Positions 7,881 through 16,681 are shown, counted from the stretch's first letter. The stretch is 64,000 nucleotides of DNA from Carbonactinospora thermoautotrophica (GCF_001543895.1 NZ_JYIJ01000017.1:248001-312000); one strand, 5' to 3'. Notes: generated from the sequence alone by a model not told the origin. Made by a program: numbers and translations.

Positions 7881-9104
7881 TTGACCGAGACGAATGGTGT
7901 CGGCGCTCAGGTACGGCGGCTGCGCCAGAACCGCGGGCTCTCGCAGGAGGAGCTGGCGGAGAAGGCCGGGGTCAATCTGAAGACCTTGTGCGGAGTCGAG
8001 CGCGACGAGACCAGCCCTCGCTTGGACACCCTGCACAAGCTCGCCCGCGCGTTGGGTGTGCGTACCGCGGAACTCCTCCAGCCCGGCTCGACTGCTGATC
8101 TCGAAGACCGGGATGCCGAGGACATGATGCTGATCGGCATCAGGAGCGTGCTCATGCCGGCTCGTGGCACGACGTACGAAGATGTCGATCCGCCGAGTCT
8201 GGACGAGCTGACCCGGCAGGCGGTCGGGCTCCGGCAGATGCACGACGACGGCCGCAACACCTCCCTGGTCCAAGTGGCGCCCGGAATCATCCGCAGCGCC
8301 CGTGCCGCCGTGCGGCAGTACCAGGGACAGGACCGGGACAAGGCGCTGGAAGTCCTCGCCGTAGCCTACCGGGAGTCCGCGCACGCGCTCGCGCAGTTAG
8401 GCCGGGAAGACCTCGCGGGCCACGCGCTCACCCTGGCGGCCGATGCCGCTGAGGAGTCCGGGAACGTCCTGCTGGCCGGCCATTGCGTGTACTCGACGGC
8501 CTGGGTTTACCTTCGGCAACGCCGCTTGGAGGACGCGGTGCGCCATTGTGTGACGGCGGCCGACGAGATCGAGCCTCGTAGCATGCGCCGCACGTCAACC
8601 CTCCACCTGGCCACCTGGGGGAACCTGCTCCTGATGGCGTCAGCGGCGGCCGTGCGGAACAACCAGCCGGAGACCGCGCGGGAGTTGCTGCGCGCCGCCA
8701 GCGCTGCCGCCGAACTGCAGGACAATGATCCGCCCGAGGAATCCCGCCTCTTCTCGTTGTCCCTCGTACCAGCCAAGGTCCGCATGATGGCGGTCGAGCA
8801 CGCGGTCATCGCCTTCAGGCCGGGTGAGGCGCTGCAACTCCGTCGGACGATACCCGAGGACGCGCCGGGCGTCGGGGTCATCGCCCGTAGTCGGTTTCTG
8901 CTCGACGTGGCGAACGCCTACTACATGCAGGGCCGCCCGGGTCATGCGGTGACGGTCCTGTCCAAGCTGAAGCGGACGCACCCGGGCTGGCTGAAGCACC
9001 AGCGGTACGCGAAGGATCTCACCCGGCAAATCGTCGAGGCCCGCGCCCGACGCCTGCCGAACGACCTGGTCGACCTCGCCGAGTTCCTCGGCGTCGCCGT
9101 CTAA
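7881..9104 (+). CDS. XRE-family transcriptional regulator with TPR-like C-terminal domain
   Basis: 407 aa. Residues 1-65 are an XRE helix-turn-helix: VRRLRQNRGLSQEELAEKAG, then LKTLCGVERDETSPRLDTLHKLARALGV. The rest is a long alpha-helical region of TPR-like repeats (ALAQLGREDLAGHALTLAAD, for example), the layout seen in many Streptomyces regulators that sense a peptide or metabolite. TTG 7881 is chosen because GGAGG ends six bases upstream at 7874; no ATG gives a credible site. Its stop codon TAA (9102-9104) consists of the target-site TA plus the first base of an IS element, so the natural end may have been altered by a few residues. No target gene lies in the same operon. Confidence 0.82.
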   Translation: MTETNGVGAQVRRLRQNRGLSQEELAEKAGVNLKTLCGVERDETSPRLDTLHKLARALGVRTAELLQPGSTADLEDRDAEDMMLIGIRSVLMPARGTTYEDVDPPSLDELTRQAVGLRQMHDDGRNTSLVQVAPGIIRSARAAVRQYQGQDRDKALEVLAVAYRESAHALAQLGREDLAGHALTLAADAAEESGNVLLAGHCVYSTAWVYLRQRRLEDAVRHCVTAADEIEPRSMRRTSTLHLATWGNLLLMASAAAVRNNQPETARELLRAASAAAELQDNDPPEESRLFSLSLVPAKVRMMAVEHAVIAFRPGEALQLRRTIPEDAPGVGVIARSRFLLDVANAYYMQGRPGHAVTVLSKLKRTHPGWLKHQRYAKDLTRQIVEARARRLPNDLVDLAEFLGVAV

Positions 9105-9994
9105 AGGTTGTCTCGTAACTCGGGGCGGTGTCGGCCGTTGGTCGGGGTATGGGTCAGGTGATCTCTGCTGCTCAGGCGGGGTGGATCACTCCGTTCACCG
9201 GGTTGACACCCCGGCAGTTCCGCAAGCTGGTGCGTACCGTGGCCGAGCGGGGCGGGGACAGGATCGCCGACGGTCGCGCCTGCCGGCCGTGGCGATTGTG
9301 TCTGGCGGATCGGGTGTTGCTGGTCGCGGTGTATTGGCGCACGAACCTGACGTTGCGGCAGGTCGGCCCGCTGTTCGGGATCTCCCATGCCGCGGCGCAC
9401 CGGGTCGTGGAGACGGTGGGGCCGCTGCTGGCCCTGGCCCCGGCCCGGCGCCGCAGCGTCGATCAGGTGTGCATCGTGGACGGCACCCTGGTGCCCACCC
9501 GGGATCGCCGCCTGGCGGAGCGCAGCAAGAACTACCGGTACTCGACCAACCTCCAGGTCGCGATCGACGCCGACACCCGCCTGGTCGTCGCCGTCGGGGA
9601 CCCCCAGCCGGGCAACCGCAACGACTGCCGGGCCTACCGCGAGTCCGGCATTGACCAGGTCCTGGCTGGCAGGCCTGTCATGGCCGACGGGGGCTATCAG
9701 GGCAACCCGGGCGTGATCATCCCCTACCGTAGGCCCCGGGACGGCACGCCCCTGCCGGAGTGGCAGGAGGAGCTCAACGCGGTCCATCGCAGCGTCCGGG
9801 CTCGGATCGAGCACACCCTGGCGAGGATGAAGTGTTGGAAGATCCTGCGCGATTACCGGCGCAAGGCCCATACCCTGCGCGACACCGCCGCCGGCATCGC
9901 CTTCCTGCACAACCTCGCCCTCACTGGTTGATCGGAGCAGGCGCCGGCCAGCATCGCACGCAACCCAGAAGACCAGTTACGTGACAGCCTTTAG
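9101..9994 (+). mobile_element. IS5-family insertion sequence, complete, with 20-bp terminal inverted repeats
   Basis: Left end ctaaaggttgtctcgtaact (9101-9120) and right end 9975-9994 are inverted repeats with 18 of 20 matches by eye. Taking TA at 9102-9103 and 9992-9993 as target duplication leaves an 888-bp element beginning AAGG and ending CCTT, the size and TA preference known for parts of the IS5 family. It holds one transposase ORF with no frameshift. It inserted exactly between the coding region of the XRE regulator and a hairpin at 10014-10047 that was probably that gene's terminator. No second copy is present in the window. Confidence 0.85.
9128..9931 (+). CDS. IS5-family DDE transposase
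   Basis: 267 aa, single intact ORF. The N-terminal part (LTPRQFRKLVRTVAE, then RVLLVAVYWRTNLTLRQVGPLF) is a helix-turn-helix DNA-binding region. The catalytic triad of the DDE_Tnp_4 type can be seen as VDGTLVP (about residue 117), MADGGYQG (about 185) and RARIEHTLARMK (about 228). Start may be GTG 9128 or ATG 9149, both in frame; 9128 is kept because GGGG precedes it closely. All catalytic residues are present and both ends are intact, so the element may still be mobile. Confidence 0.88.
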   Translation: MSAVGRGMGQVISAAQAGWITPFTGLTPRQFRKLVRTVAERGGDRIADGRACRPWRLCLADRVLLVAVYWRTNLTLRQVGPLFGISHAAAHRVVETVGPLLALAPARRRSVDQVCIVDGTLVPTRDRRLAERSKNYRYSTNLQVAIDADTRLVVAVGDPQPGNRNDCRAYRESGIDQVLAGRPVMADGGYQGNPGVIIPYRRPRDGTPLPEWQEELNAVHRSVRARIEHTLARMKCWKILRDYRRKAHTLRDTAAGIAFLHNLALTG

Positions 9995-10013
9995 CGCGCT
10001 CGAAGTACACCAG

Positions 10014-10047
10014 GCGGTAGCCACCCGGAGAAACGGGCGGCTACCGC
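10014..10047 (+). terminator. Hairpin, probable displaced terminator of the XRE regulator
   Basis: gcggtagcc (10014-10022) pairs with ggctaccgc (10039-10047), and an inner cccg/cggg helix adds to it. There is no real T-run. It lies 20 bp beyond the right end of the IS. If the 888-bp IS is removed, it would stand about 40 bp after the regulator's stop codon, so the IS appears to have separated gene and terminator. 9995-10147 holds nothing else apart from an 8-bp inverted repeat (10109-10116 with 10134-10141). Confidence 0.5.
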
Positions 10048-10147
10048 TGTCCATCAGTCGTTTCGTCCATTCGCCCGGCCTGGCATCAGACACGTGGCTG
10101 ACTAGCGTCTCCCGTGCGTGATCAATCCGTCCACACGGGAGCAACCC

Positions 10148-10222
10148 ATGTCACAGCACCGACGTGACGTCCTGCGCCCAGTCACCTTCGCTCATCGCGC
10201 CAGCGGGGAGGTGTCGGCGTGA
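10148..10222 (+). CDS. 24-aa micro-ORF upstream of the frameshifted small gene
   Basis: MSQHRRDVLRPVTFAHRASG is the start of the 24-codon product. Its stop TGA overlaps the GTG start of the next gene (GTGA at 10219-10222), and it contains that gene's excellent GGGGAGG site. It lies just after an 8-bp hairpin. It could be a leader peptide that couples translation, or simply a chance ORF. No homolog is recognised. Confidence 0.35.
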   Translation: MSQHRRDVLRPVTFAHRASGEVSA

Positions 10223-10460
10223 CCGTCCCCGCTCCGAACCCGCCCGGCAGAACGGGCTCCCCCGCCCAGTCAGTATCGAGGGGTACCTGCAGCAGATCCG
10301 CGCCTGGGCAAGCAGCCAGAACCCGTCGCTGCAGGACCTGCTCGCCTACCCCAAGTGGCTCCACGGCGTGACCGAAGCACTGCTCAGCCTGCTCGAAACC
10401 CACCCGCAGATCCGGCCCAGCGTCGAGGCCCACGCCAGGAGCTGGGGGTGGCGAGGATGA
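10219..10460 (+). pseudogene. Small hypothetical gene with apparent single-base frameshift
   Basis: A GTG at 10219 has a near-ideal GGGGAGG site (10205-10211) and reads VTVPAPNPPGRTGSPAQSV. Near 10275 the protein-like sequence continues in the next frame as SIEGYLQQIRAWASSQNPSL and on to a GWRG terminus at 10460. The second frame has no good start with a ribosome site. One inserted or lost base around 10270-10280 would join them into an 80-aa helical protein. Either the gene is broken or there is a sequencing indel. The product is unknown; the tail overlaps the next ORF as ATGA. Confidence 0.45.
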
Positions 10461-10584
10461 CCGAACTGCGCGCGGTCGTCGACCCCGCCTGCGCTACCTG
10501 CTCATGAGCACCGGCCAAGTGAACGGCCACTCCTGCGGCCCGTGCTCACTGTTGCTGACCCCGAGCGAGATCGCCTTCCTGTAG
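10457..10584 (+). pseudogene. Small CxxC/CxxC (zinc-ribbon-like) gene, apparently frameshifted
   Basis: ATG 10457 gives MTELRAVVDPACATCS and stops at 10507. An overlapping ATG at 10504 continues in another frame as MSTGQVNGHSCGPCSLLLTP and stops at 10584. Joined by one base shift near 10500 they form a protein of about 42 aa with the two pairs CATC and CGPC, a plausible zinc ribbon. Alternatively the two pieces are separate coupled ORFs. No family is recognised. Confidence 0.4.
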
Positions 10585-10600
10585 GGGAAGAAGGTGCCCG

Positions 10601-10708
10601 ATGCGCCGGCTCAGCCGTGAAACCGAGGTCGTCCTGATCCTCATCCTCGACCTGACCCTCCTCGCGTTGCCCGGCTTCCTGTACGCGCTCGGCTGGCTGC
10701 CCCGCTAG
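10601..10708 (+). CDS. 35-aa single-pass membrane micropeptide
   Basis: MRRLSRETEVVLILILDLTL is followed by a short hydrophobic stretch and the terminus GWLPR. The product has a basic start and one continuous membrane segment from about residue 10 to 31. GAAGAAGG (10587-10594) is well placed before the ATG. It is the last of the tiny genes and precedes a good terminator. Function unknown; it could be a small membrane regulator or a toxin-like peptide. Confidence 0.45.
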   Translation: MRRLSRETEVVLILILDLTLLALPGFLYALGWLPR

Positions 10709-10771
10709 ACCGCCTCCCCCTGGGCCGCCCCGACCCCCCGCCGCCTCCCCGGGCGGGGACGGCCACCACAC

Positions 10772-10821
10772 GGCCAGGCCGGCACACCGTCCCCCGTGGT
10801 GCCCCGCCGGCCGGGCCTTTT
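10772..10821 (+). terminator. Rho-independent terminator of the small-gene cluster
   Basis: ggccaggccggc (10772-10783) pairs with 10806-10817 at 11 of 12 positions. A T-run (ttttc) begins at 10818. It is oriented for the plus-strand micro-genes ending at 10708. Confidence 0.7.
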
Positions 10822-10860
10822 CGTCGAGTGTGCTTCGTGTGACGACACGCACACTCGACG
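10822..10860 (-). terminator. Gene-end hairpin of gdh, truncated member of a dispersed family
   Basis: cgtcgagtgtgc (10822-10833) pairs perfectly with gcacactcgacg (10849-10860), 21 nt past the gdh stop. The right arm (10837-10860) is identical over 24 nt to the right arm of the perfect palindrome at 48430-48481; the left arm has lost part of the matching sequence. Confidence 0.7.
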
Positions 10861-10881
10861 CGGAGGTGGGGCCGGGCCGCC

Positions 10882-13800
10882 TCACCCCATCGCGTTCTGG
10901 CGCAGCATCGTGCGGATCACGCGCAGCGCCACCGACAGGGTCGCCAGATCCCAGGTGTCGCTGGCCTCGATGTCCGCCAGCGTCTGCCGGGCGCGGGTGA
11001 CCGTGGTGGCGTTCTGCTTCGACCAGGCTGCGAACCGCTCCCCGGGCGTGGCCTCCGCGCCGCCACAGGCGAGCACGTCGAAGGTGAGCGCCGCGTGGGC
11101 CGCGTACAGGTCGTCGCGCAGGGCGGCCCGGGCTGTGGACTTCCACCGGTCGGTGCGCGGCAAGGCGACGATCTTGTCGAGCAGCTTGGCGAACGGGATC
11201 CGGTCGGCCAGGTCGAAGTACACCTCGGCGACCTCGATCACGCCGCGGCCGGAGTCGCGGGCCACCTCGCAGATGTCCAGCGCCGAGTAGGCGTTGGGCA
11301 TCCCGGCGACGGCGACCGCGAGGTCCTCGGGCACGTGGGCGCGGACCAGCTCCTCGCGGATCCGGTTGAGGCGCTCGGCGTCGACGCCCTTGAGCATCTT
11401 GGGCAGGTGGGCCACCACGTCGGCGACGCCCTTGCGGAAGAACGCGATCTGCTCGTCGATGTCGAGCGGGGGCCGGCGGTTGTGCAGGAACCACCGGGTG
11501 ACCCGCTCGGTGAGCCGGCGGCTCTCCAGGCGCATCCGGGTCTGGACGTCGGCGTCGACCTTGTTGTCCAGCGCCTCGATCGCCTCCCACACGCTCTGCA
11601 GGTCGTAGATGGCACAGGCCGCGGTGTAGGCGCGGGCGATGTCGGCGGCCGAGGCGCCGGTCTCCTCCTTGAGCCGGAACATCGCGGTGATGCCGGCGTT
11701 GTTGACGAAGCGGTTGACCACGCAGGTCGTGATGATCTCCCGGCGCAGCGGGTGCTTGTCGATCTGCTCCCGGAACCGCTCGCGCAGCGGCGTGGGGAAG
11801 TACCGGTACAGCTCGCCCCGCAGGAAGTCGTCCTCGGGCAGGTCCGAGGCGAGCAGCTCCTCGGCCAGGTTGATCTTCACGTACGAGAGCAGCACGGCCA
11901 GCTCCGGCTGGGTGAGCCCGATGCCGGCCTGGCGCCGCTCGTTGATCTGCCGGTCGGTGGGCAGGAACTCCAGCGCCCGGTCGAGCTTGCCCTCGCGCTC
12001 CATCCGGCGCATGAGCCGGGCGTGCACGTGCAGCAGGCTGGGCGCCTGCTTGACCGCGCTGGCCAGCGCCACGTTCTGCCCGTAGTTGTCGCGCAGCACC
12101 AGCTCGGCGACCTCGTCGGTCATCTGGGCGAGCAGCTCGTTGCGCTGCTTGACCGTGAGGTCTCCGTTGGCGACCACGGAGTTCAGCAGGATCTTGATGT
12201 TGACCTCGCGGTCGGAGCAGTCCACACCGGCCGAGTTGTCGATGAAGTCGGTGTTGATCTTGCCGCCGTGCAGCGCGTACTCGATGCGGCCGAGCTGCGT
12301 GAAGCCCAGGTTGCCGCCCTCGCCGACCACCCGCGCGCGCAGCTCGTTGCCGTTGACGCGGATCGCGTCGTTCGCCTTGTCGCCGACGTGGGCGTGCGAC
12401 TCGGTGGTGGCCTTGACGTACGTGCCGATGCCGCCGTTCCACAGCAGGTCGACCGGGGCCTTGAGGATGGCGCGGATGAGCTCGTGCGGCGTCATGGCGG
12501 TGACGCCTTCCGGGATGCCGAGCCGTTCGCGGACCTGCGGCGAGACCGGGATCGACTTCGCGGTCCGCGGGTACACCCCGCCGCCCGGGGAGATCAGGTC
12601 CGGGTTGTAGTCCGCCCACGACGAGCGGGGCAGCTCGAACAGCCGCTTGCGCTCGGCCCACGACAGCTCCGGGTCCGGGTCGGGGTCGAGGAAGACGTGC
12701 CGGTGGTCGAAGGCGGCGACCAGCTTGATGTGCCGGCTGAGCAGCATGCCGTTGCCGAACACGTCGCCGGACATGTCGCCGATGCCGACGACCGTGAAGT
12801 CCTGGGTCTGGGTGTCGATGCCCAGCTCCCGGAAGTGCCGCTTGACCGACTCCCACGCGCCGCGGGCGGTGATGCCCATGGCCTTGTGGTCGTACCCGGT
12901 CGAGCCGCCGGACGCGAACGCGTCGCCCAGCCAGAAGCCGTACTCCGCCGCCACCGAGTTGGCGATGTCGGAGAACGTGGCGGTGCCCTTGTCGGCGGCC
13001 ACCACCAGGTACGGGTCGTCGCCGTCGTGCCGGACCACCCCGGCGGGCGGCTCGACGACCTGCTGCCCGTCGCGGGTGACCAGGTTGTCGGTGATGTCGA
13101 GCAGCCCGGAGATGAACGTCTTGTAGCAGGCCACCCCCTCGGCCAGCCGCGCCTCGGGGTCGGCCGGCGGGTTCTTCACCACGAACCCGCCCTTGGCGCC
13201 GACCGGCACGATGACCGCGTTCTTCACCATCTGGGCCTTGACCAGGCCGAGGATCTCGGTCCGGAAGTCCTCGCGCCGGTCCGACCAGCGCAGTCCCCCG
13301 CGTGCCACCTTGCCGAATCGCAGGTGCACGCCCTCGACCCGCGGCGAGTACACCCAGATCTCGAACATCGGGCGCGGCTGCGGCAGGTCGGGGATGGCCC
13401 GCGGGTCGAGCTTGAACGACACGTACGGCTTGGGCCGGCCGCCAGGGTCGTCAACAGTGTTGCCAGCACCGCCCCGCTGGAAGTAGTTGGTGCGCAGCGT
13501 GGCCAGGATGAGCCGCAGGAACGAGCGCAGGATGCGGTCCTGGTCCAGGCTCGCCACCTGGTCGAGCGCGCCGTTGATCTCCTCGACCAGCCCGTCGCAC
13601 AGCTCGGCGCGGGCAGCGTCGCCGGCGGGGTCGCCGGCACCGCGCGCCGGGTCGAGCCGCGCCTCGAAGAGGTTCACCAGCAGCCGCGCGATGGGGACGT
13701 TCTGGTTGAGACATTCTTCGATGTAGTCCTGGCTGAAGGTGGTGCCGGCCTGGCGCAGGTACTTGGCGTACGCGCGCAGCACCATCACCTGCCGCCAGGA

Positions 13801-15798
13801 CAGACCCGCGCGCAGCACCAGCGCGTTGAACCCGTCGTTCTCGGCCTCACCGGACCAGGTCGCGGCGAACGCCTCCTGGAACAGCTCGCGCACGTTCTCC
13901 AGGTTGTGCTCCAGCGCCGGGTCGTACCGCAGGCCGAAGTCGTACACCCAGGCGGTGTCGGCGCCGTCGGCCGCGCCATCCAGCCGGAACTCGTACGGCC
14001 GCTCGTCGACGACCTCCACCCCCATGCGCTGCAGCACGGGCAGCACCGCGGACAAGGACATGGCCCGGCCGCGCCGGTAGATCTTGAACCGCCGCTCGCC
14101 CGGGCGGGCGCCCAGCGGCTCGTACAGGTTCATGGTGAAGTCGCCCTCGCTCTTCAGCGCCTCCAGGCGGCGCAGGTCGGCGACGGCGACCTTGGCGGGG
14201 AAGTCCTCCTTGTACCCCTCGGGGATGACGCCCGCGTACTTGCGGGCCAGCGCCGTGGCCTGCTCCTCGCCGCACTGCTCCACCAGCGCCTCGGCGAAGT
14301 CGTCCTCCCAGCGGCGGGTGGCCTCGATCAGGCGCTGCTCGATGTGCTCGGCGTCGATCTCCTGGGGCAGCTCCTGACCGGGCGCCATGCGGACGACGAA
14401 GTGCAGCCGGGTGAGCACCGACTCGGTGCTGCGCAGCGTGTAGTCGATGGACTCCCCGCCCAGCTCCCGCAGCAGGATGTCCTGCATCTTGAGCCGCACC
14501 TCGGTGTTGAACCGGTCGCGCGGCAGGTACACGAGCGCGGACAGGAACCGGCCGTACTCGTCACGGCGCAGGAACAGCCGGAGCCGCCGGCGCTCCTGCA
14601 GGTGCAGCACCGACAGGGCGATGGGCACCAGGTCAGGGACGGCGATCTGGAACAGCTCGTCGCGCGGGTACGTCTCCAGGATCTCCAGCAGGTTGCGGCC
14701 GTCGTGGCTGTTCGGGTCGATCCCGGACTCGGCGAAGACCTCCTTGACCTTGCGCTTGACGACCGGGACGCGGGTGACCGACTCGATGTACGCGGCCAGG
14801 CTGAACAGGCCGAGGAACCGCCGCTCACCGATCACCTCGCCCTGCTCGTCGAACTTCCGCAGACCGATGTAGTCCAGGTACGAGGGCTTGTGAACGGATG
14901 AGCGGGAGTTGGCCTTGGTGAGGATGAGCAGGCGCTTGTCGCCGGCCCTGACGCGCACCTCCTGGCCGGCGTGGGGGACCGGCTGGTCGGAGCGCAGGAT
15001 GCCGAGCCCGGTGCCGGGGACGGGCCGCAGCAGTTCCTCGCCGTTCTCGGTGACGAGCTGGTACTCGCGGTAACCGAGGAAGGTGAAGTGGTCGTCGGCC
15101 AGCCACTTCAGCAGCTCCGTCGCCTCGCTGACCTCCTGCCGGGAGGCCGGCGGCTCCTCCTTCTTGATCTGGTCGGCCAGACGCAGCGCGGTCTGGCGCA
15201 TCTTCTGCCAGTCCTCGACGACCTCGCGGACGTCGCGCAGCACCCGCTCCAGGTTCCGCTGGATCCGCTCCAGCTCGGCGCGGTCGCTCTCCCGGTCGAT
15301 CTCGATGTGTATCCAGGACTCGACCACCGCGTCCTTCGGCGCCTGCGCCGGGTCGGTGAGGTCCAGCAGTTCCACGAGCGCGCCGGTGATGTCGCGGCGC
15401 ACCACGAACTGCGGGTGGATCACGGTGTGGATCGCGCGGTCCTGACGGTTCAGCTCGGCGGTCACCGAGTCGACCAGGAACGGCATGTCGTCGGTGACGA
15501 TCTCGACGATGGTGTGGCCGGACGACCAGCCGTGCTCCTCGACGGTCGGCGTGTACACGCGGACGTTGGCCTTGCCCTGCGGGCGGTTCGTGGCCAGCGC
15601 GTAGTGCGAGATGGCCGCCCCGTACACGTCGACCGCGTCGCGCCCGACCACGTCCTCGGGGGCAACGTACCGGTAGTAGCGGCGCAGGAACACGGCGAGG
15701 GCGCCGTTCCTGAGTTTCTCCGGAACGTACCCGTGGTCGGCCACCTCCACCGCCCGGGCAAGCAGGTTGTTCTTGGCCTCGTCCAGCTTGCTCAGCAT
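10882..15798 (-). CDS. gdh: NAD-specific glutamate dehydrogenase, large 180-kDa class
   Basis: 1638 aa, the size of the GDH180 class, which oxidises glutamate to 2-oxoglutarate and ammonia with NAD+. The N-terminal third holds ACT-like regulatory segments (VEIVTDDMPFLVDSVTAEL). The catalytic domain follows near the middle: LRFGKVARGGLRWSDRREDF, then QMVKNAVIVPVGAKGGFV with the catalytic lysines, then the NAD-binding part VVGIGDMSGDVFGNGMLLS. ATG 15798 (MLSKLDEAKNN) is chosen because GGGAG lies ten bases upstream; longer starts would run into the dioxygenase gene upstream. It stands next to tryptophan and proline catabolic genes, consistent with a catabolic role feeding 2-oxoglutarate to the TCA cycle. 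Confidence 0.95.
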   Translation of the reverse strand: MLSKLDEAKNNLLARAVEVADHGYVPEKLRNGALAVFLRRYYRYVAPEDVVGRDAVDVYGAAISHYALATNRPQGKANVRVYTPTVEEHGWSSGHTIVEIVTDDMPFLVDSVTAELNRQDRAIHTVIHPQFVVRRDITGALVELLDLTDPAQAPKDAVVESWIHIEIDRESDRAELERIQRNLERVLRDVREVVEDWQKMRQTALRLADQIKKEEPPASRQEVSEATELLKWLADDHFTFLGYREYQLVTENGEELLRPVPGTGLGILRSDQPVPHAGQEVRVRAGDKRLLILTKANSRSSVHKPSYLDYIGLRKFDEQGEVIGERRFLGLFSLAAYIESVTRVPVVKRKVKEVFAESGIDPNSHDGRNLLEILETYPRDELFQIAVPDLVPIALSVLHLQERRRLRLFLRRDEYGRFLSALVYLPRDRFNTEVRLKMQDILLRELGGESIDYTLRSTESVLTRLHFVVRMAPGQELPQEIDAEHIEQRLIEATRRWEDDFAEALVEQCGEEQATALARKYAGVIPEGYKEDFPAKVAVADLRRLEALKSEGDFTMNLYEPLGARPGERRFKIYRRGRAMSLSAVLPVLQRMGVEVVDERPYEFRLDGAADGADTAWVYDFGLRYDPALEHNLENVRELFQEAFAATWSGEAENDGFNALVLRAGLSWRQVMVLRAYAKYLRQAGTTFSQDYIEECLNQNVPIARLLVNLFEARLDPARGAGDPAGDAARAELCDGLVEEINGALDQVASLDQDRILRSFLRLILATLRTNYFQRGGAGNTVDDPGGRPKPYVSFKLDPRAIPDLPQPRPMFEIWVYSPRVEGVHLRFGKVARGGLRWSDRREDFRTEILGLVKAQMVKNAVIVPVGAKGGFVVKNPPADPEARLAEGVACYKTFISGLLDITDNLVTRDGQQVVEPPAGVVRHDGDDPYLVVAADKGTATFSDIANSVAAEYGFWLGDAFASGGSTGYDHKAMGITARGAWESVKRHFRELGIDTQTQDFTVVGIGDMSGDVFGNGMLLSRHIKLVAAFDHRHVFLDPDPDPELSWAERKRLFELPRSSWADYNPDLISPGGGVYPRTAKSIPVSPQVRERLGIPEGVTAMTPHELIRAILKAPVDLLWNGGIGTYVKATTESHAHVGDKANDAIRVNGNELRARVVGEGGNLGFTQLGRIEYALHGGKINTDFIDNSAGVDCSDREVNIKILLNSVVANGDLTVKQRNELLAQMTDEVAELVLRDNYGQNVALASAVKQAPSLLHVHARLMRRMEREGKLDRALEFLPTDRQINERRQAGIGLTQPELAVLLSYVKINLAEELLASDLPEDDFLRGELYRYFPTPLRERFREQIDKHPLRREIITTCVVNRFVNNAGITAMFRLKEETGASAADIARAYTAACAIYDLQSVWEAIEALDNKVDADVQTRMRLESRRLTERVTRWFLHNRRPPLDIDEQIAFFRKGVADVVAHLPKMLKGVDAERLNRIREELVRAHVPEDLAVAVAGMPNAYSALDICEVARDSGRGVIEVAEVYFDLADRIPFAKLLDKIVALPRTDRWKSTARAALRDDLYAAHAALTFDVLACGGAEATPGERFAAWSKQNATTVTRARQTLADIEASDTWDLATLSVALRVIRTMLRQNAMG

Positions 15799-15874
15799 CG
15801 ATCTGTAGCTCCCGTCACGCGCCATTGCGTGCATGTGCCTTCGGCCGAAACCCACAGCGGTGGGTATTCCCGGC

Positions 15875-16681
15875 TCACAACCAGCTGCGCAGCTCCCACA
15901 GCAGGGGGTAGAAGTGCAGCCCGAGGCGACCGCGCAGGTAGGGGGCGCCGCTCGACCCCCCGGTGCCGGACTTGGTGCCGATCTGGCGCTCCACCATGGC
16001 CACGTGGCGGGCACGCCAGAGCGCCATGTTCTCGTCGTGGTCGACCAGCCCTTCGGCCAGCTCCCACACCTGGTCGAAGCGCTGCCGGTTCCGCGCCACG
16101 GTGAGCAGCGAGCGCAGGGTCTCCTGGTCGTCGCTGGTCGCCAACCCGTGCGAGCGCATCACGGCGAGGAAGCCGTCCCACAGGGTGGGCTCCTCCAGCC
16201 GCTTGCGCAGCCGGGCTTCCTCGGCCGGGGTCAGCCCGCGGAACCGCTCCAGGAACTTGGGGTCCTTCGCGCCGGACAGGAACTCCAGCTCGCGGAACTG
16301 CACGGACTGGAAACCGCTGGCCGGGGCGAGGAGGGCCCGGAACTCCAGGAAGTCCTGCGGCGTCATGGTCTCCAGCACGTTGACCTGCTCGATCAGCACG
16401 TGCTCGATGGCGTCGACTCGCCGCAGCAGGTGCCGCGCCCACCACAGCCGGCCGGAGAACATCGCCTCCCGGGCACTTTCCAGCTCGTGCAGGAGCTGCT
16501 TGAACCACAGCTCGTACACCTGGTGGATGGTGATGAACAACAGCTCGTCGTGCGCAGGCGGGTCCGACCGCAACACCTGTTGCTGGAGCAGCTGTTCGAC
16601 CCGTAGATACGAACCGTAGGTGAGGCGGGCGCCATCCTCACCGAAATTCCGCGCCTTTGCAGAATCAGTCACGACCGCCAA
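15875..16681 (-). CDS. kynA: Tryptophan 2,3-dioxygenase
   Basis: 268 aa. Haem enzyme that opens the indole ring of tryptophan to N-formylkynurenine, the first step of the kynurenine pathway. Characteristic motifs: LTYGSYLRVEQLL, HDELLFITIHQVYELWFKQL, PASGFQSVQFRELEF and the C-terminal RHVAMVERQIGTKSGTGGSS with the haem histidine. TTG 16681 has GGAGG five bases upstream; the commonly expected GTG at 16672 would be 14 bases from it and is less likely. It is 76 bp upstream of gdh on the same strand and probably co-transcribed. No kynurenine formamidase or kynureninase is nearby. Confidence 0.93.
   Translation of the reverse strand: MAVVTDSAKARNFGEDGARLTYGSYLRVEQLLQQQVLRSDPPAHDELLFITIHQVYELWFKQLLHELESAREAMFSGRLWWARHLLRRVDAIEHVLIEQVNVLETMTPQDFLEFRALLAPASGFQSVQFRELEFLSGAKDPKFLERFRGLTPAEEARLRKRLEEPTLWDGFLAVMRSHGLATSDDQETLRSLLTVARNRQRFDQVWELAEGLVDHDENMALWRARHVAMVERQIGTKSGTGGSSGAPYLRGRLGLHFYPLLWELRSWL

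Noticed and set aside
10164-10460. A 98-codon gene starting with GTG 10164
   Set aside because: The first 37 codons have a composition unlike a gene and no ribosome site, whereas GTG 10219 in another frame has an excellent one. A frameshift explains the data better.
11095-14901. A 1268-codon open frame on the plus strand opposite gdh
   Set aside because: It is the GC-skewed antisense shadow of the glutamate dehydrogenase gene. Its composition (long runs of Val, Gly, Arg, Leu, His and Asp) is typical of such shadows, and it has no domain.
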